From contig NZ_JBEJGY010000004.1 of assembly GCF_040253615.1 (NCBI RefSeq), positions 5,828,001-5,892,000 on the forward strand: a DNA stretch of 64,000 nucleotides, written 5' to 3'. The translations under genes were made by a program, and so were the position numbers. Source of the DNA: Streptomyces sp. Edi4. GTDB lineage: Bacteria; Actinomycetota; Actinomycetes; Streptomycetales; Streptomycetaceae. Below, one piece after another: positions 1 to 8,371 of the stretch. The first letter of the stretch is position 1, and every line of letters begins with the position of its first letter. A model generated the notes under the pieces. The model worked only from the letters and a program-made list of their open reading frames with translations. It did not search any database and was not told the origin of the DNA.

Positions 1-384
1 CGTAACGCCAACGAGCGCGGTGTCGCCCTGGACGAGCTGCCCGTCACGCCGGCGCAGGTCGCGCGGGTCGTGGCGCTGGTCGCCGCGGGTGACCTCAACG
101 ACAAGCTGGCCCGTCAGGTCATCGAGGGTGTCCTCGCGGGTGAGGGCGATCCCGACGCGGTCGTGGAGAAGCGCGGCCTGAAGGTCGTCTCCGACGAGGG
201 TGCGCTGGGTGCGGCCGTCGACGAGGCGATCGCGTCCAACGCGGCCATCGCGGACAAGATCCGCGGTGGCAAGGTGCAGGCCGTCGGGGCGCTGGTCGGT
301 GCGGTCATGAAGACCACGCGTGGGCAGGCGGATGCGGCGCGCGTCAAGGAGCTCATCCTGGAACGCCTGGGCGTCGAGGGCTGA
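1..384 (+). CDS. gatB: GatB C-terminal part (Asp/Glu-tRNA amidotransferase subunit B), truncated by window edge
   Basis: The reading frame is open from base 1 and ends at TGA 382-384, giving the last 127 residues. The helical tail domain is recognisable: a segment on retention of the amidotransferase (VVALVAAGDLNDKLARQV), 'EGDPDAVVEKRGLKVVSDEGAL', and the end 'GGKVQAVGALVGAVMKTTRGQADAARVKELI'. This is the GatB/YqeY domain that binds the tRNA D-loop. In the family, GatCAB converts misacylated Glu-tRNA(Gln) and Asp-tRNA(Asn) to Gln- and Asn-tRNA in the cytoplasm. The catalytic cradle domain lies outside the window. A strong hairpin follows the stop. Confidence 0.95.
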   Translation, partial: RNANERGVALDELPVTPAQVARVVALVAAGDLNDKLARQVIEGVLAGEGDPDAVVEKRGLKVVSDEGALGAAVDEAIASNAAIADKIRGGKVQAVGALVGAVMKTTRGQADAARVKELILERLGVEG

Positions 385-400
385 CCCCCTCGCCACCCCC

Positions 401-443
401 AAGGGGCGGCCGCCCCCGGCGACTTGCCGGAGCGGCCGCCCTT
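401..443 (+). terminator. Rho-independent-like terminator of gatB
   Basis: Left arm AAGGGGCGGCCGC (401-413) pairs with right arm GCGGCCGCCCTT (432-443) with one bulged G. An inner CCGGC/GCCGG stem extends it. It starts 17 bases after the gatB stop. A short T-rich tail follows, as is usual for Streptomyces. Confidence 0.75.
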
Positions 444-455
444 CTGCCTTCCATG

Positions 456-1024
456 CGGGCCGGCACGGACCCCGCCAGGGGCGCGGGGAACTTGCGCGAG
501 GACCACCCCCTGGGGCTCCGCCCCGGACCCCGTTCGGCCTGAAGGGCGCTCGTCCTCAATCTCCCCCAAGGCCTTAAGGGCCAGGGGGGGACCCCCATGA
601 CAGGCTGAAGTTGCCGGTCCGGGCCAGCACTGACCCCGCCAGGGGCGCGGGGAACTGCGCGCTCGGCCCAGCACGGTCGGCAGTCGAGGCCCCTGGGGCT
701 CCGCCCCGGACCCCGTTCGCGCTGAAGGCGCTCGTCCTCAATCTCCCCCAAGGCCTTGAGGGCCAGGGGGGACCCCCATGACGGGCTGGGGTTGCCGATG
801 TGGGCCAGCATGGATCCTGTCAGGGGCGCGGGGAACTGCGCGAGAAGCGCGCACGGTCCGCAGCCGAGGTCCCTGGGGCTCCGCCCCAGACCCCGCCCGC
901 GCTGAAGGGCGCTTGTCCTCAATCTCCCCCAAGGCCTAAAGGGCCAAGGGGGGACCCCCATGGCAGGCCGAGGGTGCCGGTGTGGGCCAGCACGGACCCT
1001 GCCAGGGGCGCGGGGAACTGCGCG
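456..1024. repeat. Tandem array of a 164-182 bp G+C-rich intergenic repeat
   Basis: The module 'caggggcgcggggaactgcg' recurs at 476, 640, 821 and 1003 (spacings 164, 181, 182). Each copy is followed in the same order by 'cctggggctccgcccc', 'ctgaaggg(c)gct(c/t)gtcctcaatc', 'ccccaaggcct', a 'gggccaggggggacccccatg' stretch, and 'gggccagcacggaccc'. That makes three full copies and a fourth partial copy. Each unit has its own dyads (for example GGGGCTCCGCCCC). The open frames crossing it are shadows with no recognisable protein. A related one-and-a-half copy lies at 57464-57715. Function is unknown; arrays like this are, in my experience, common between Streptomyces genes. Confidence 0.85.
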
Positions 1025-1084
1025 ACCAGCCATGCGTGGCTTCCGTTCGCGGCGTGGGCGATCATCCGTGAACCCGGGACGGGC

Positions 1085-1139
1085 GTTCATCCGCGGGTCC
1101 GGGTGGGGCCTTCTGGTGGACACCCCGGGTCACTACTGT
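1085..1139 (+). promoter_or_regulatory. Candidate PhoP-type half-site and -10 upstream of phospholipase C
   Basis: GTTCATCCGCG at 1085-1095 fits the 11-nt Streptomyces PHO-box unit GKTCAYYYRSG at every position; the adjacent 11-mer (1096-1106) fits poorly. A TACTGT hexamer (1134-1139) lies 17 bp after TTCTGG and could be a -10. A functional PHO box needs at least two good direct repeats, so this is only suggestive. Confidence 0.3.
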
Positions 1140-1177
1140 TCCCCCCGTACCACCTACACACGGCTCGGGAGGGTCAC

Positions 1178-3295
1178 TTGGCCACGGACAACGCAGGCGG
1201 CATCTCACGGCGACAGCTCTTCGCGCTGGGCGGAGGCGCACTCGGCGTCGCCGCCGCCGGCTCGCTGCTGCCGCCCTCGTTGCAGAGCGCGATGGCCTCG
1301 GGACCACCCGCCGGCGGGATGAGCGCCGTCAAGCACGTCGTGATCCTCATGCAGGAGAACCGGTCCTTCGACCACTACTTCGGCACCCTGCGCGGCGTAC
1401 GCGGCTTCGGTGACCGCAACGCCCTCCAACTCCCCTCCGGGAGGCCCGTGTTCGAGCAGCCCGGACCGCTCGGCAAGACCGTCCTGCCCTTCCCCGTGCG
1501 CGGCGCGGCCGCCGCCCAGCACAAGGACCTCCAGTACATCGGCGCCCTCGACCACTCCTGGAGCGGCGGCGCCAAGGCCTGGAACGGCGGCTGGATGGAC
1601 AACTGGGTGTCCGCCAAGACGTCGGCGACGATGGCGTACTACGACCGCCAGGACATCCCGCTGCACTACGAGCTCGCCGACACCTTCACCGTCTGCGACG
1701 CCTACCACTCCTCCATCCACAGCTCCACCAGCCCCAACCGCAACCATCTGTGGAGCGGGAAGACGGGCTTCGAGCCGAACGGGCAGCGGGCCGTGGGCAA
1801 TGACGCCTACGACGAGGGCGCGCATCCCGGGTACGACTGGGGGACGTACGCCGAGCGGCTTGAGAAGGCCGGGCGCAGCTGGCGGACGTACACCGAGTGG
1901 GAGAACTTCACCGACAACCAGATCGAGTTCTTCACCACCTTCAAGGCCATCGCCCGCAAGGCACTCGCCAAGACCGGCGGGCACACCTTCATGGAGTCGT
2001 TCTACGGCGTCGTGCGGAACGCTCCGGACGACGCCGAGCGCCAGCGGCTGCTCGGGCTGCTCGAACAGGGCGTAGCGACCCTCACCAAGGCCGAACGCAG
2101 CCTGTTCGAGCGGGGGTTGAGGCGAGTACCGACGGGCACGCTCGCCGACGCCTTCGGCAAGGATGTCGCCGACGGGACCCTGCCGGAGGTCTCCTACCTG
2201 GTGCCGTCCGCGCTGGACTCCGAACACCCCAGCGTCTCGTCGCCCGTGCACAGCGCCACCATCGTCTACAAGGTGCTCGACGCGCTCGGCAAGCACCCCG
2301 ACGTCTGGCGGCACACCGTCGTGCTCATCAACTACGACGAGAACGACGGGTTCTTCGACCACGTCCCGCCGCCCGTCGCCCCGCCAGAGGTGAGCGACGA
2401 GCAGTGGCAGGGCAAGCCGACCGGGCTCGGCGCGCGCGTGCCGATGCTCGTCGTGTCGCCCTGGAGCGTGGGCGGTTACGTCTGTTCCGAGGTGTTCGAC
2501 CACACCTCGGTGATTCGTTTCCTCGAGCGCTGGACGGGGGTGCGTGAGCCCAACATCAGCAAGTGGCGCCGCACCGTCACCGGCGATCTGACCTCCGCCT
2601 TCGACTTCAAGCGCGGCCGCTCGCAGCCCGCAGTGACGCGTCCGGGGCCCATCCCGCCGCTGAGCGGACGCTGGAGCCCGGTGCCGCCCGCCCAGCAGCG
2701 CATGCCCGTACAGGAGGAGGGCACCCGGCCGGCCAGGCCGCTGCCCTACCAGCCGGACGCCTACGCGCGCGTCACCCAGGGCGCGCTCCAGGTGCAGCTC
2801 AGCAACAACGGCCGGGCCAGCGCCCATTTCGCGCTCTTCCCGTACGCCAAGGAGTTCGCCGCGCCGCAGCACAAGGACGTCCTGGGCACCGCGCAGTGGA
2901 GCGTGCCCCTGGCCGGTGGCGCGGGCGGCGCCTACAAGTTCACCGTGACCGGCCCCAACGGGTTCCGGCGGGAGTTCGAGGGCGCCGCCCCCACAGACGC
3001 CGCCGAGCTCACCACGTACCTGGACCACCACGACCGCGACGTCCATCTGACGCTGCGCAACCGGGGCCGGGCGCCCGTCACCTTCGTGGTCCGGCCGCTC
3101 GCCTACGCGGACGAGGCCGACCTGCGGGACTGGCGGCGGACCGTCACCGTCAGGCCCGGCCGCAGCCGCACCCTGGTGCACTCCGCCGCCGACGCGCACG
3201 GCTGGTACGACCTCGAAGTGACGGTGCGGGGCGCCGCGTTCCGCAGGCGGCTCATGGGCCACATAGAGAACGGTCGGCCCAGCGTCTCGGGCTGA
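1178..3295 (+). CDS. Tat-secreted phosphocholine-specific phospholipase C
   Basis: About 705 aa, matching bacterial non-haemolytic PLC (alkaline-phosphatase-fold esterases cleaving phosphatidylcholine to diacylglycerol and phosphocholine). I start at TTG 1178 because GGGAGGG sits 4 nt upstream and the N-terminus then becomes a classic Tat signal: SRRQLF at residues 10-15, a hydrophobic stretch, then an Ala-rich cleavage region. Family motifs: 'VVILMQENRSFDHYFG' (~53-68), 'SPNRNHLWSG' (~185), 'NYDENDGFFDHVPPP' (~385). The last ~180 residues look like the two tandem DUF756 domains typical of these enzymes. It stands alone after a repeat array. Secretion of a phosphate-releasing lipase and a possible PHO half-site suggest phosphate scavenging, which is inference. 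Confidence 0.9.
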   Translation: MATDNAGGISRRQLFALGGGALGVAAAGSLLPPSLQSAMASGPPAGGMSAVKHVVILMQENRSFDHYFGTLRGVRGFGDRNALQLPSGRPVFEQPGPLGKTVLPFPVRGAAAAQHKDLQYIGALDHSWSGGAKAWNGGWMDNWVSAKTSATMAYYDRQDIPLHYELADTFTVCDAYHSSIHSSTSPNRNHLWSGKTGFEPNGQRAVGNDAYDEGAHPGYDWGTYAERLEKAGRSWRTYTEWENFTDNQIEFFTTFKAIARKALAKTGGHTFMESFYGVVRNAPDDAERQRLLGLLEQGVATLTKAERSLFERGLRRVPTGTLADAFGKDVADGTLPEVSYLVPSALDSEHPSVSSPVHSATIVYKVLDALGKHPDVWRHTVVLINYDENDGFFDHVPPPVAPPEVSDEQWQGKPTGLGARVPMLVVSPWSVGGYVCSEVFDHTSVIRFLERWTGVREPNISKWRRTVTGDLTSAFDFKRGRSQPAVTRPGPIPPLSGRWSPVPPAQQRMPVQEEGTRPARPLPYQPDAYARVTQGALQVQLSNNGRASAHFALFPYAKEFAAPQHKDVLGTAQWSVPLAGGAGGAYKFTVTGPNGFRREFEGAAPTDAAELTTYLDHHDRDVHLTLRNRGRAPVTFVVRPLAYADEADLRDWRRTVTVRPGRSRTLVHSAADAHGWYDLEVTVRGAAFRRRLMGHIENGRPSVSG

Positions 3296-3483
3296 CCCAC
3301 CGCGTCCCGCGCCGTCGCCGGGCGCCCGGGGCCGCGACACCGATGCCGGGACGACCGGCGGGTGACGTGGCGCCGGGCGCCGCCGTGCGAGGATTCCCGG
3401 GCGCCGGAGCAGCCCCTGAGCTGGCAGAACACCCTGGCGCCCGAGGGCGTACGCGGTCGGCGTACGTGGATGGAGGCGCGTGG

Positions 3484-4035
3484 ATGTTCGCAGTACGGCT
3501 GGGGGACGACGGGGCCGAGCTCCGTCCGCTTGAGCCCTGGCAGGCCGGGGAATTCCTCGCCCACATGGAGCGGGGCCGCGCGTTCATCGGCACCCACATC
3601 GCGCTGCCCGACGCCGTCACCGACCTGGCGTCCGCGCGCGCCTACCTCCAGAGTTACGCGGACAAGGCGGCCCAGGACGCCGGGCGGCTGTACGGCGTCT
3701 GGCTCGGCGCCACCCTCGTCGGCGGCGTCATGTTCCGCCTGTTCGACGCGGCCCGGGGCGCCTGCGAGGTGGGCTGCTGGCTGGAGGAGGCGGCGACCGG
3801 GCGCGGCCTGGCCACGCGCGCGGTCACCGTCCTGATCGACTGGGCGGTGGACGTACGCGGCACGCACCGGATCGAGTGGCTGGTCTCGGCCGAGAACACC
3901 CCCAGCGTCAACGTGGCCCGGCGGCTCGGCATGACGAGGGAGGCGGTGCTCCGCGAGAGCTACCTCTACCGGGGGGTGCGTCACGACAGCGAGATCTGGG
4001 CGGTGCTCGCGGACGAGTGGCGGGCGGGGCGTTAA
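3484..4035 (+). CDS. GNAT-family N-acetyltransferase (RimJ/RimL-like)
   Basis: 183 aa. The start is ATG 3484, preceded by GGAGG at 3472-3476. The fold follows RimL-type ribosomal-protein acetyltransferases: N-terminal 'ELRPLEPWQAGEFLAHMERGR', a central 'GVWLGATLVGGVMFRLF' strand pair, 'GCWLEEAATGRGLATRAVTVLIDWA' (acetyl-CoA binding, with the Q/RxxGxG/A-like loop as TGRGLA), and 'RIEWLVSAENTPSVNVARRLGM'. The family transfers acetyl groups from acetyl-CoA to protein N-termini or small amines; the substrate cannot be read from sequence. It is monocistronic, between phospholipase C and a membrane protein. Confidence 0.85.
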   Translation: MFAVRLGDDGAELRPLEPWQAGEFLAHMERGRAFIGTHIALPDAVTDLASARAYLQSYADKAAQDAGRLYGVWLGATLVGGVMFRLFDAARGACEVGCWLEEAATGRGLATRAVTVLIDWAVDVRGTHRIEWLVSAENTPSVNVARRLGMTREAVLRESYLYRGVRHDSEIWAVLADEWRAGR

Positions 4036-4039
4036 GGAA

Positions 4040-4081
4040 GCTCTCAGCGGGCTCTCAGAATCGGCCCCTAGCGTGCCCGGC
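4040..4081 (+). promoter_or_regulatory. GCTCTCAG direct repeats with leaderless -10
   Basis: GCTCTCAG occurs at 4040-4047 and again at 4051-4058, exactly 11 bp apart. TAGCGT (4069-4074) follows, 7 nt before ATG 4082. The 11-bp spacing is that of OmpR/PhoB-type response-regulator sites. The -10 placement implies a leaderless mRNA. No regulator gene lies adjacent. Confidence 0.55.
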
Positions 4082-4747
4082 ATGAACGCCACCCCCGCCA
4101 CGACGAAGACCGACGCCGACACCGAGCCCACGACGGACGCCGAGACCGAGGGCGCCTCCACCACCGAGGGCGCCTCCACCACCGAGGACGCGTCCACGAC
4201 CGGGGGAGCGGCCGGCGCCAAGGCCCTCGCGTCCGCCGAGAAGGACCCCGCGGCCGACGGGACGGTTTCCGCCGACGCCGACGCCCGTGACTCGCAGGAC
4301 GACACCGTCCAGGACGACGACCTCGACGGCGCGGCGGTCACCGGCCGGCCCGGGTTCGGCGCGGGCGCGGCCGCCGTCGTCGCCGGCGCGCTCGGCGCGG
4401 TGTCGCTCAGCGGCACCTGGATGGGCAAGACGCTCTCCGAGCGAGCCACCCTCATCGGGCAGATCAAGACGTCCCAGAGCGGCACCGCCGCCCAGCAGAT
4501 CCAGGAGATCTACGGCAACTCCTGGCACACCACCGCCCTGGTCAACGGGGTCTTCGCGCTGCTCGCCCTGATCGTCGGCGCCGTCGTACTCGCCCGTCCC
4601 GCCTTCGGGACGCCGGGCCGCTACGAGCAGCCGGTGTGGGTCAGGGCCGTCGCGCTGGCCGGAGTGGTCCTCGGCGTCATCGGCCTGCTGATCTCGGCGG
4701 GCATGTACCTGGACCTGTTCGCGGCGATGCCCAGCACCAAGGGGTGA
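4082..4747 (+). CDS. Membrane protein with acidic Thr/Glu/Asp-rich N-terminus, function unknown
   Basis: 221 aa. The first ~85 residues are low complexity and acidic, including tandem 'EGASTTEGASTTEDASTT' units. Hydrophobic segments follow: 'FGAGAAAVVAGALGAVSLSG', 'TTALVNGVFALLALIVGAVVLA' and 'AVALAGVVLGVIGLLISAGMYL', so about three TM helices. A conserved-looking extracytoplasmic stretch, 'LIGQIKTSQSGTAAQQIQEIYG', lies between TM1 and TM2. I do not recognise a named family. GTG 4073 is in frame, but ATG 4082 lies at the expected leaderless position after TAGCGT. The repeated regulator sites upstream suggest control by a two-component system, possibly as an envelope-stress output. Confidence 0.7.
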   Translation: MNATPATTKTDADTEPTTDAETEGASTTEGASTTEDASTTGGAAGAKALASAEKDPAADGTVSADADARDSQDDTVQDDDLDGAAVTGRPGFGAGAAAVVAGALGAVSLSGTWMGKTLSERATLIGQIKTSQSGTAAQQIQEIYGNSWHTTALVNGVFALLALIVGAVVLARPAFGTPGRYEQPVWVRAVALAGVVLGVIGLLISAGMYLDLFAAMPSTKG

Positions 4748-4796
4748 GGCGGGCCACCGGCGGTCTAAGGCACCCGGGGCCCCGCCCCGGGCGGAT

Positions 4797-4817
4797 CCGG
4801 TCCGCCATCCGGACCGG
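4797..4817 (+). terminator. Hairpin after the membrane-protein gene
   Basis: CCGGTCC (4797-4803), loop GCCATCC, GGACCGG (4811-4817): a perfect 7-bp stem about 50 bp past the stop, preceded by a second dyad CCGGGGC/GCCCCGG at 4774-4790. There is no T-run. The rest of 4748-4960 shows nothing else. Confidence 0.45.
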
Positions 4818-4960
4818 CTAAGGCGGGCCGACCGCACAGATGCGGCACCTGCCCCATGCGGCGGGGCCCCCTGGGGGACGAGAGTCGAGGCATCGCGAGG
4901 AGCCCGGAACGCCGGGCCCGAGCGGACCGCCCGACCGCGTCCCACCCCAGGAGTGCCGAG

Positions 4961-5137
4961 ATGTTCGACTACGAGACGTACAAGACCCACGAGGCCGAGC
5001 TGCTGCGCCGCGCCGACCACGAGCGTCTGGTGGGCCAGGCCCGCCGCGCCGGGCGCCGCCGCGCCGCTCGCAGGGGCGACAACGGGCCGAAAGGGCCCGT
5101 GAGTCCGCCCAGGGACCGCTTCGTACGGGCCGCCTGA
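4961..5137 (+). CDS. Small basic protein of unknown function (58 aa)
   Basis: ATG 4961 has CAGGAG 6-11 nt upstream. The N-terminus 'MFDYETYKTHEAELLRRADHERLVGQARRAGRRRAAR' is a charged amphipathic helix followed by an Arg-rich tail, and the C-terminus is 'RDRFVRAA'. There is no signal peptide or membrane segment. Short proteins of this FDYE-x-YK-x-HEAELLRRA type recur next to unrelated genes in Streptomyces, as far as I recall; no function is known to me. The basic tail would allow nucleic-acid binding, which is a guess. Confidence 0.65.
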   Translation: MFDYETYKTHEAELLRRADHERLVGQARRAGRRRAARRGDNGPKGPVSPPRDRFVRAA

Positions 5138-5305
5138 CCCAGCCCGGCCGTCGTGATGACACCGTTTCCGGCCCGCCAGGACACCGCGACGACCGGCATC
5201 GGGGCCCGCCCCCGTGCCACCGTCCGGACCCCGCCCCCGGCCTCCTCCCCGGCCAGGGGCGGACCGTTCGGCGCGTTGTCGCAGGCCTGTGCGATGCTCG
5301 GCGGC

Positions 5306-8300
5306 GTGGAGACCAGGTCAGTCAGCCCCGTGTTCGTCGGCCGCGCCGGTGAGCTGCGGGTATTGAACGAAGCGCTCGCCCGGGCCGCGGCCCCCCAGGG
5401 AGAGCCGCAGGCGCTGCTCGTCGGCGGCGAGGCCGGCGTCGGAAAGAGCAGGCTCGTCGAGGAGTTCACCGGCGCCGCCCGCGCGTCCGGAGCCGTGATC
5501 GCGATCGGCGGCTGTGTCGAAGTCGGCGCCGACGGGCTGCCCTTCGCACCCTTCTCGTCCGCGCTGCGCGCCCTGCGCCGGCAGTTGCCCAGCGAGCTGG
5601 CCGCCGCGGCCGACGGCCAGGAGGAGGAGCTGGGCCTGCTCCTTCCCGAGCTCGCCGGTCCCGGCCGTGCGCCCACGCGCGAGGACGGCACCGCGCGCCT
5701 CTTCGAGCTCACCGTACGGATGCTGGAGCGGATCGCCGCCGAGCGCACCGTGGTCCTGGTCCTGGAAGACCTGCACTGGGCGGACGCCTCCACCCGCCAT
5801 CTGCTCGCCTACCTCTTCCGCACCCTGCGGCGCGGCCGGCTCGTGGTCGTGGCCACCTACCGCTCCGACGACATCCACCGCCGCCACCCGCTGCGCCCGC
5901 TGCTCGCCGAACTCGACCGGCTGCGCAGCGTGCGCCGCGTCGAACTGCCCCGCTTCACCCGGGCCGAAGTCCGGCGCCAGCTGGCCGGGATCCTCGCGGC
6001 CGAGCCCGAACAGCGCGTGGTGGACGCGATATTCAGGCGCTCGGACGGCAACGCCTTCTTCGTCGAAGAGCTCGTCGTGTGCGGCGGCGCCGCCACCGCG
6101 TGCCCCGACCTGAGCGATTCCCTGCGCGACCTCCTGCTCGTCCGCGTCGAGAGCCTGCCCGACGACGCGCAGCACGTGGTGCGGATCGCCGCCGAGGGCG
6201 GCTCGACGGTGGAGTATCCGCTGCTCGCCGCCGTCGCCCAGCTCTCCGAGGACAAGCTCATCGAGGCCCTGCGGGCCGCCGTCGGCGCGAACATCCTGCT
6301 GCCGGCGGGGGACGGCGACGGCTACCGCTTCCGCCACTCCCTGGTCCGCGAGGCCGTCAGCGAGGACCTGCTGCCGGGCGAGTGCTCGCGTCTGAACCGC
6401 CGCTACGCCGAAGCGCTGGAAGCCGACCCCTCGCTCGTACGGGCCGACGAGCAGACCACCCGTCTTGCCACCTACTGGTACCACGCGCACGACGCGGCCA
6501 AGGCGCTGCCCGCCGTGCTGCGCGCCTGCGCCGAGGCCCGCCGCCGGCATGCCTACGCCGAACAACTGGTCCTGCTCTCACGCGCGATGGAACTCTGGGA
6601 CGCGGTCCCCGACGAGGTGCGCGACGGGCTCAGGGCCCTCGGCCAGGCGGGCTCCTACCCGGCCTGCGGCCGCACCCGCGAGAGTGCGCCGCCGCGCTAT
6701 CTCGACCTGCTCGCCGAGTCCGTCGAGGCGGCCCGGCTGTGCGGCGACCGGGAGCGCGCTCTCAAGCTCGCCAAGAAGGCGCTGCGGCTCATCGAGGCGG
6801 AGGCCTGCCAGTCGCCGGGGAACGACCCGCTGCGCGCGGCCTGGTTCTGGATCCAGCTCTCCCGGCTGACCCAGAGCCTGGGGCGCGGCGACGGCTGGGC
6901 CGAGATCGCCACCGCCCAGGAGCTGGTGCGCGGCCTTCCGCCCTCGGCCGTGCACGCCGAGGTGCTGGCCGCCGCCGCCAGTTGGGGCATGCTGCACACG
7001 CCGGGACCCGAATCGCTCGCCTCGGCCGAACAGGCCGTCGCCTACGCCAGGCTGGTGGGCAACGAGGAGATCGAGCTCAACGTCGAGCTCACGCTCGGTA
7101 CCCTGCTGCTCCACTCCGGCTCCGTGGAGGAAGGGCTCGCGGCGATGCGCGCGGTGATCGACCGCTCGCTTGAGATCGGTCTGATCGGCGAGGCGCTGCG
7201 CGGCCATGTGAACCTCTGCTCGGGCCTTGAGGCCGTGGGCCGCTCGGCGCGGGCCGTGGACGTCGCCGACGAGGGCGTACGGCTGGCCCGGAAGTACGGT
7301 CTGCTCGACAACGAGGCCTGGGTTCAGGCCAACCGCGCCGAATCCCTCTTCAGCCTCGGCCGCTGGGAGGAGGCACAAGAGGCCGCGGAGCGGGTCCGGC
7401 GCACCGCGCTGAGTGCCAAGCCGCTCGGCAACGCCTTCATGCTCCTGGCCGATCTCGCTCTGAATCGGGGCGAGTTGGAGCAGGCGTCGGCCTTCCTGGC
7501 CGATGCCCGCGCCGCGTTCGGCAGTTACGACCCGATGGCCCAGCACATCCTTCCGCTCGCCCGGATCACCCTGAGCGGCGCGGCCGCCCACGGCCACGTC
7601 GAGGAGGCCCGCGCCGAGCTGGCCCGCGCCGTGGAGCACGGCTTCCCTCCCGGCACCCAGCGCTACGGCTGGCCGCTGCTCATGGCGGCCGCCGCCATGG
7701 AGGGCGACGTACGGGGTCTGCCCACGGCCGAGGCGGGCCGCGCCGCCGCCCTCGCGCTGATCCGTACGGCGGTCAAGCGGCTGCCGGCCGGTGCCCCGTC
7801 GTGCGAGGCGCTGTCCCTGGTCGTCGCCGCCGAACTCGACCGGGCCGACGGCCGGGACGCGGCGGCCCACTGGGAAGCGGCCGCCCACGCGCTGCGACCG
7901 CTCGATTGGCCCTACGAGCTCGCCCTGGTCTGTCACCGCTGGGCCTCGGCCCTGCTGGCCGATGGCGGGGACCGCGAGCGGGTGGCCGCGCTGCTGCGCC
8001 AGACGCACGCCGAGGCCGGGCGCCTGGGCGCCCGCCCGCTGCGCGAGCAGCTTGAGCTGCTGGCCCGCAGGGCCCGCGTGCCGCTGACCGTCCCGGACCC
8101 GGGGGAGCCGGACGGCCCGGCCGTCCAGGACCCGGTGGAAGCGCTCGGTCTCACCAGCCGCGAGCGGGACGTCCTGCGCCTGGTCGCGGCGGGCCTCAGC
8201 AACCGCCAGATCGCCGAGGACCTGTACATAGCGCCGAAGACGGCGAGCGTGCACGTCTCCAACATCCTGGCCAAGCTGGGGGTTTCGGGCCGGGGCGAGG

Positions 8301-8362
8301 CGGCGGCCCTCGCCCACCGCCTCAACCTCTTCCAGCACGAGGCGGTGCGGGCCGAGCCTTAG
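5306..8362 (+). CDS. Large ATP-binding LuxR-family transcriptional regulator (LAL type)
   Basis: About 1018 aa. N-terminal AAA/STAND-type ATPase: 'FVGRAGELRVL', Walker A GGEAGVGKS (41-49), Walker B 'VVLVLEDLHWAD' (~150). Then ~600 residues of helical TPR-like repeats (for example 'ALLRQTHAEAGRLGAR'), and a C-terminal LuxR helix-turn-helix 'LTSRERDVLRLVAAGLSNRQIAEDLYIAPKTASVHVSNILAKLG' (~948-990). This is the LAL/MalT-like architecture: an ATP- and ligand-responsive activator. The frame is open from GTG 5153. GTG 5306 is preferred because homologues I recall begin (M/V)ETRxxSPVFVGR, and a GATGCT hexamer lies 7 nt upstream (leaderless); ATG 5294 is possible. It converges with the next gene with a 9-bp gap. 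The target is unknown. Confidence 0.9.
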   Translation: METRSVSPVFVGRAGELRVLNEALARAAAPQGEPQALLVGGEAGVGKSRLVEEFTGAARASGAVIAIGGCVEVGADGLPFAPFSSALRALRRQLPSELAAAADGQEEELGLLLPELAGPGRAPTREDGTARLFELTVRMLERIAAERTVVLVLEDLHWADASTRHLLAYLFRTLRRGRLVVVATYRSDDIHRRHPLRPLLAELDRLRSVRRVELPRFTRAEVRRQLAGILAAEPEQRVVDAIFRRSDGNAFFVEELVVCGGAATACPDLSDSLRDLLLVRVESLPDDAQHVVRIAAEGGSTVEYPLLAAVAQLSEDKLIEALRAAVGANILLPAGDGDGYRFRHSLVREAVSEDLLPGECSRLNRRYAEALEADPSLVRADEQTTRLATYWYHAHDAAKALPAVLRACAEARRRHAYAEQLVLLSRAMELWDAVPDEVRDGLRALGQAGSYPACGRTRESAPPRYLDLLAESVEAARLCGDRERALKLAKKALRLIEAEACQSPGNDPLRAAWFWIQLSRLTQSLGRGDGWAEIATAQELVRGLPPSAVHAEVLAAAASWGMLHTPGPESLASAEQAVAYARLVGNEEIELNVELTLGTLLLHSGSVEEGLAAMRAVIDRSLEIGLIGEALRGHVNLCSGLEAVGRSARAVDVADEGVRLARKYGLLDNEAWVQANRAESLFSLGRWEEAQEAAERVRRTALSAKPLGNAFMLLADLALNRGELEQASAFLADARAAFGSYDPMAQHILPLARITLSGAAAHGHVEEARAELARAVEHGFPPGTQRYGWPLLMAAAAMEGDVRGLPTAEAGRAAALALIRTAVKRLPAGAPSCEALSLVVAAELDRADGRDAAAHWEAAAHALRPLDWPYELALVCHRWASALLADGGDRERVAALLRQTHAEAGRLGARPLREQLELLARRARVPLTVPDPGEPDGPAVQDPVEALGLTSRERDVLRLVAAGLSNRQIAEDLYIAPKTASVHVSNILAKLGVSGRGEAAALAHRLNLFQHEAVRAEP

Positions 8363-8371
8363 GCGAGAGCC

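Noticed and set aside
353..1123. Long frames through the 456-1024 repeat array on both strands
   Set aside because: Internally repetitive only because the DNA is; no ribosome site or known protein similarity.
1205..3340. 711-aa minus-strand frame opposite phospholipase C
   Set aside because: Antisense shadow with low-complexity Val/Gly/Arg composition.
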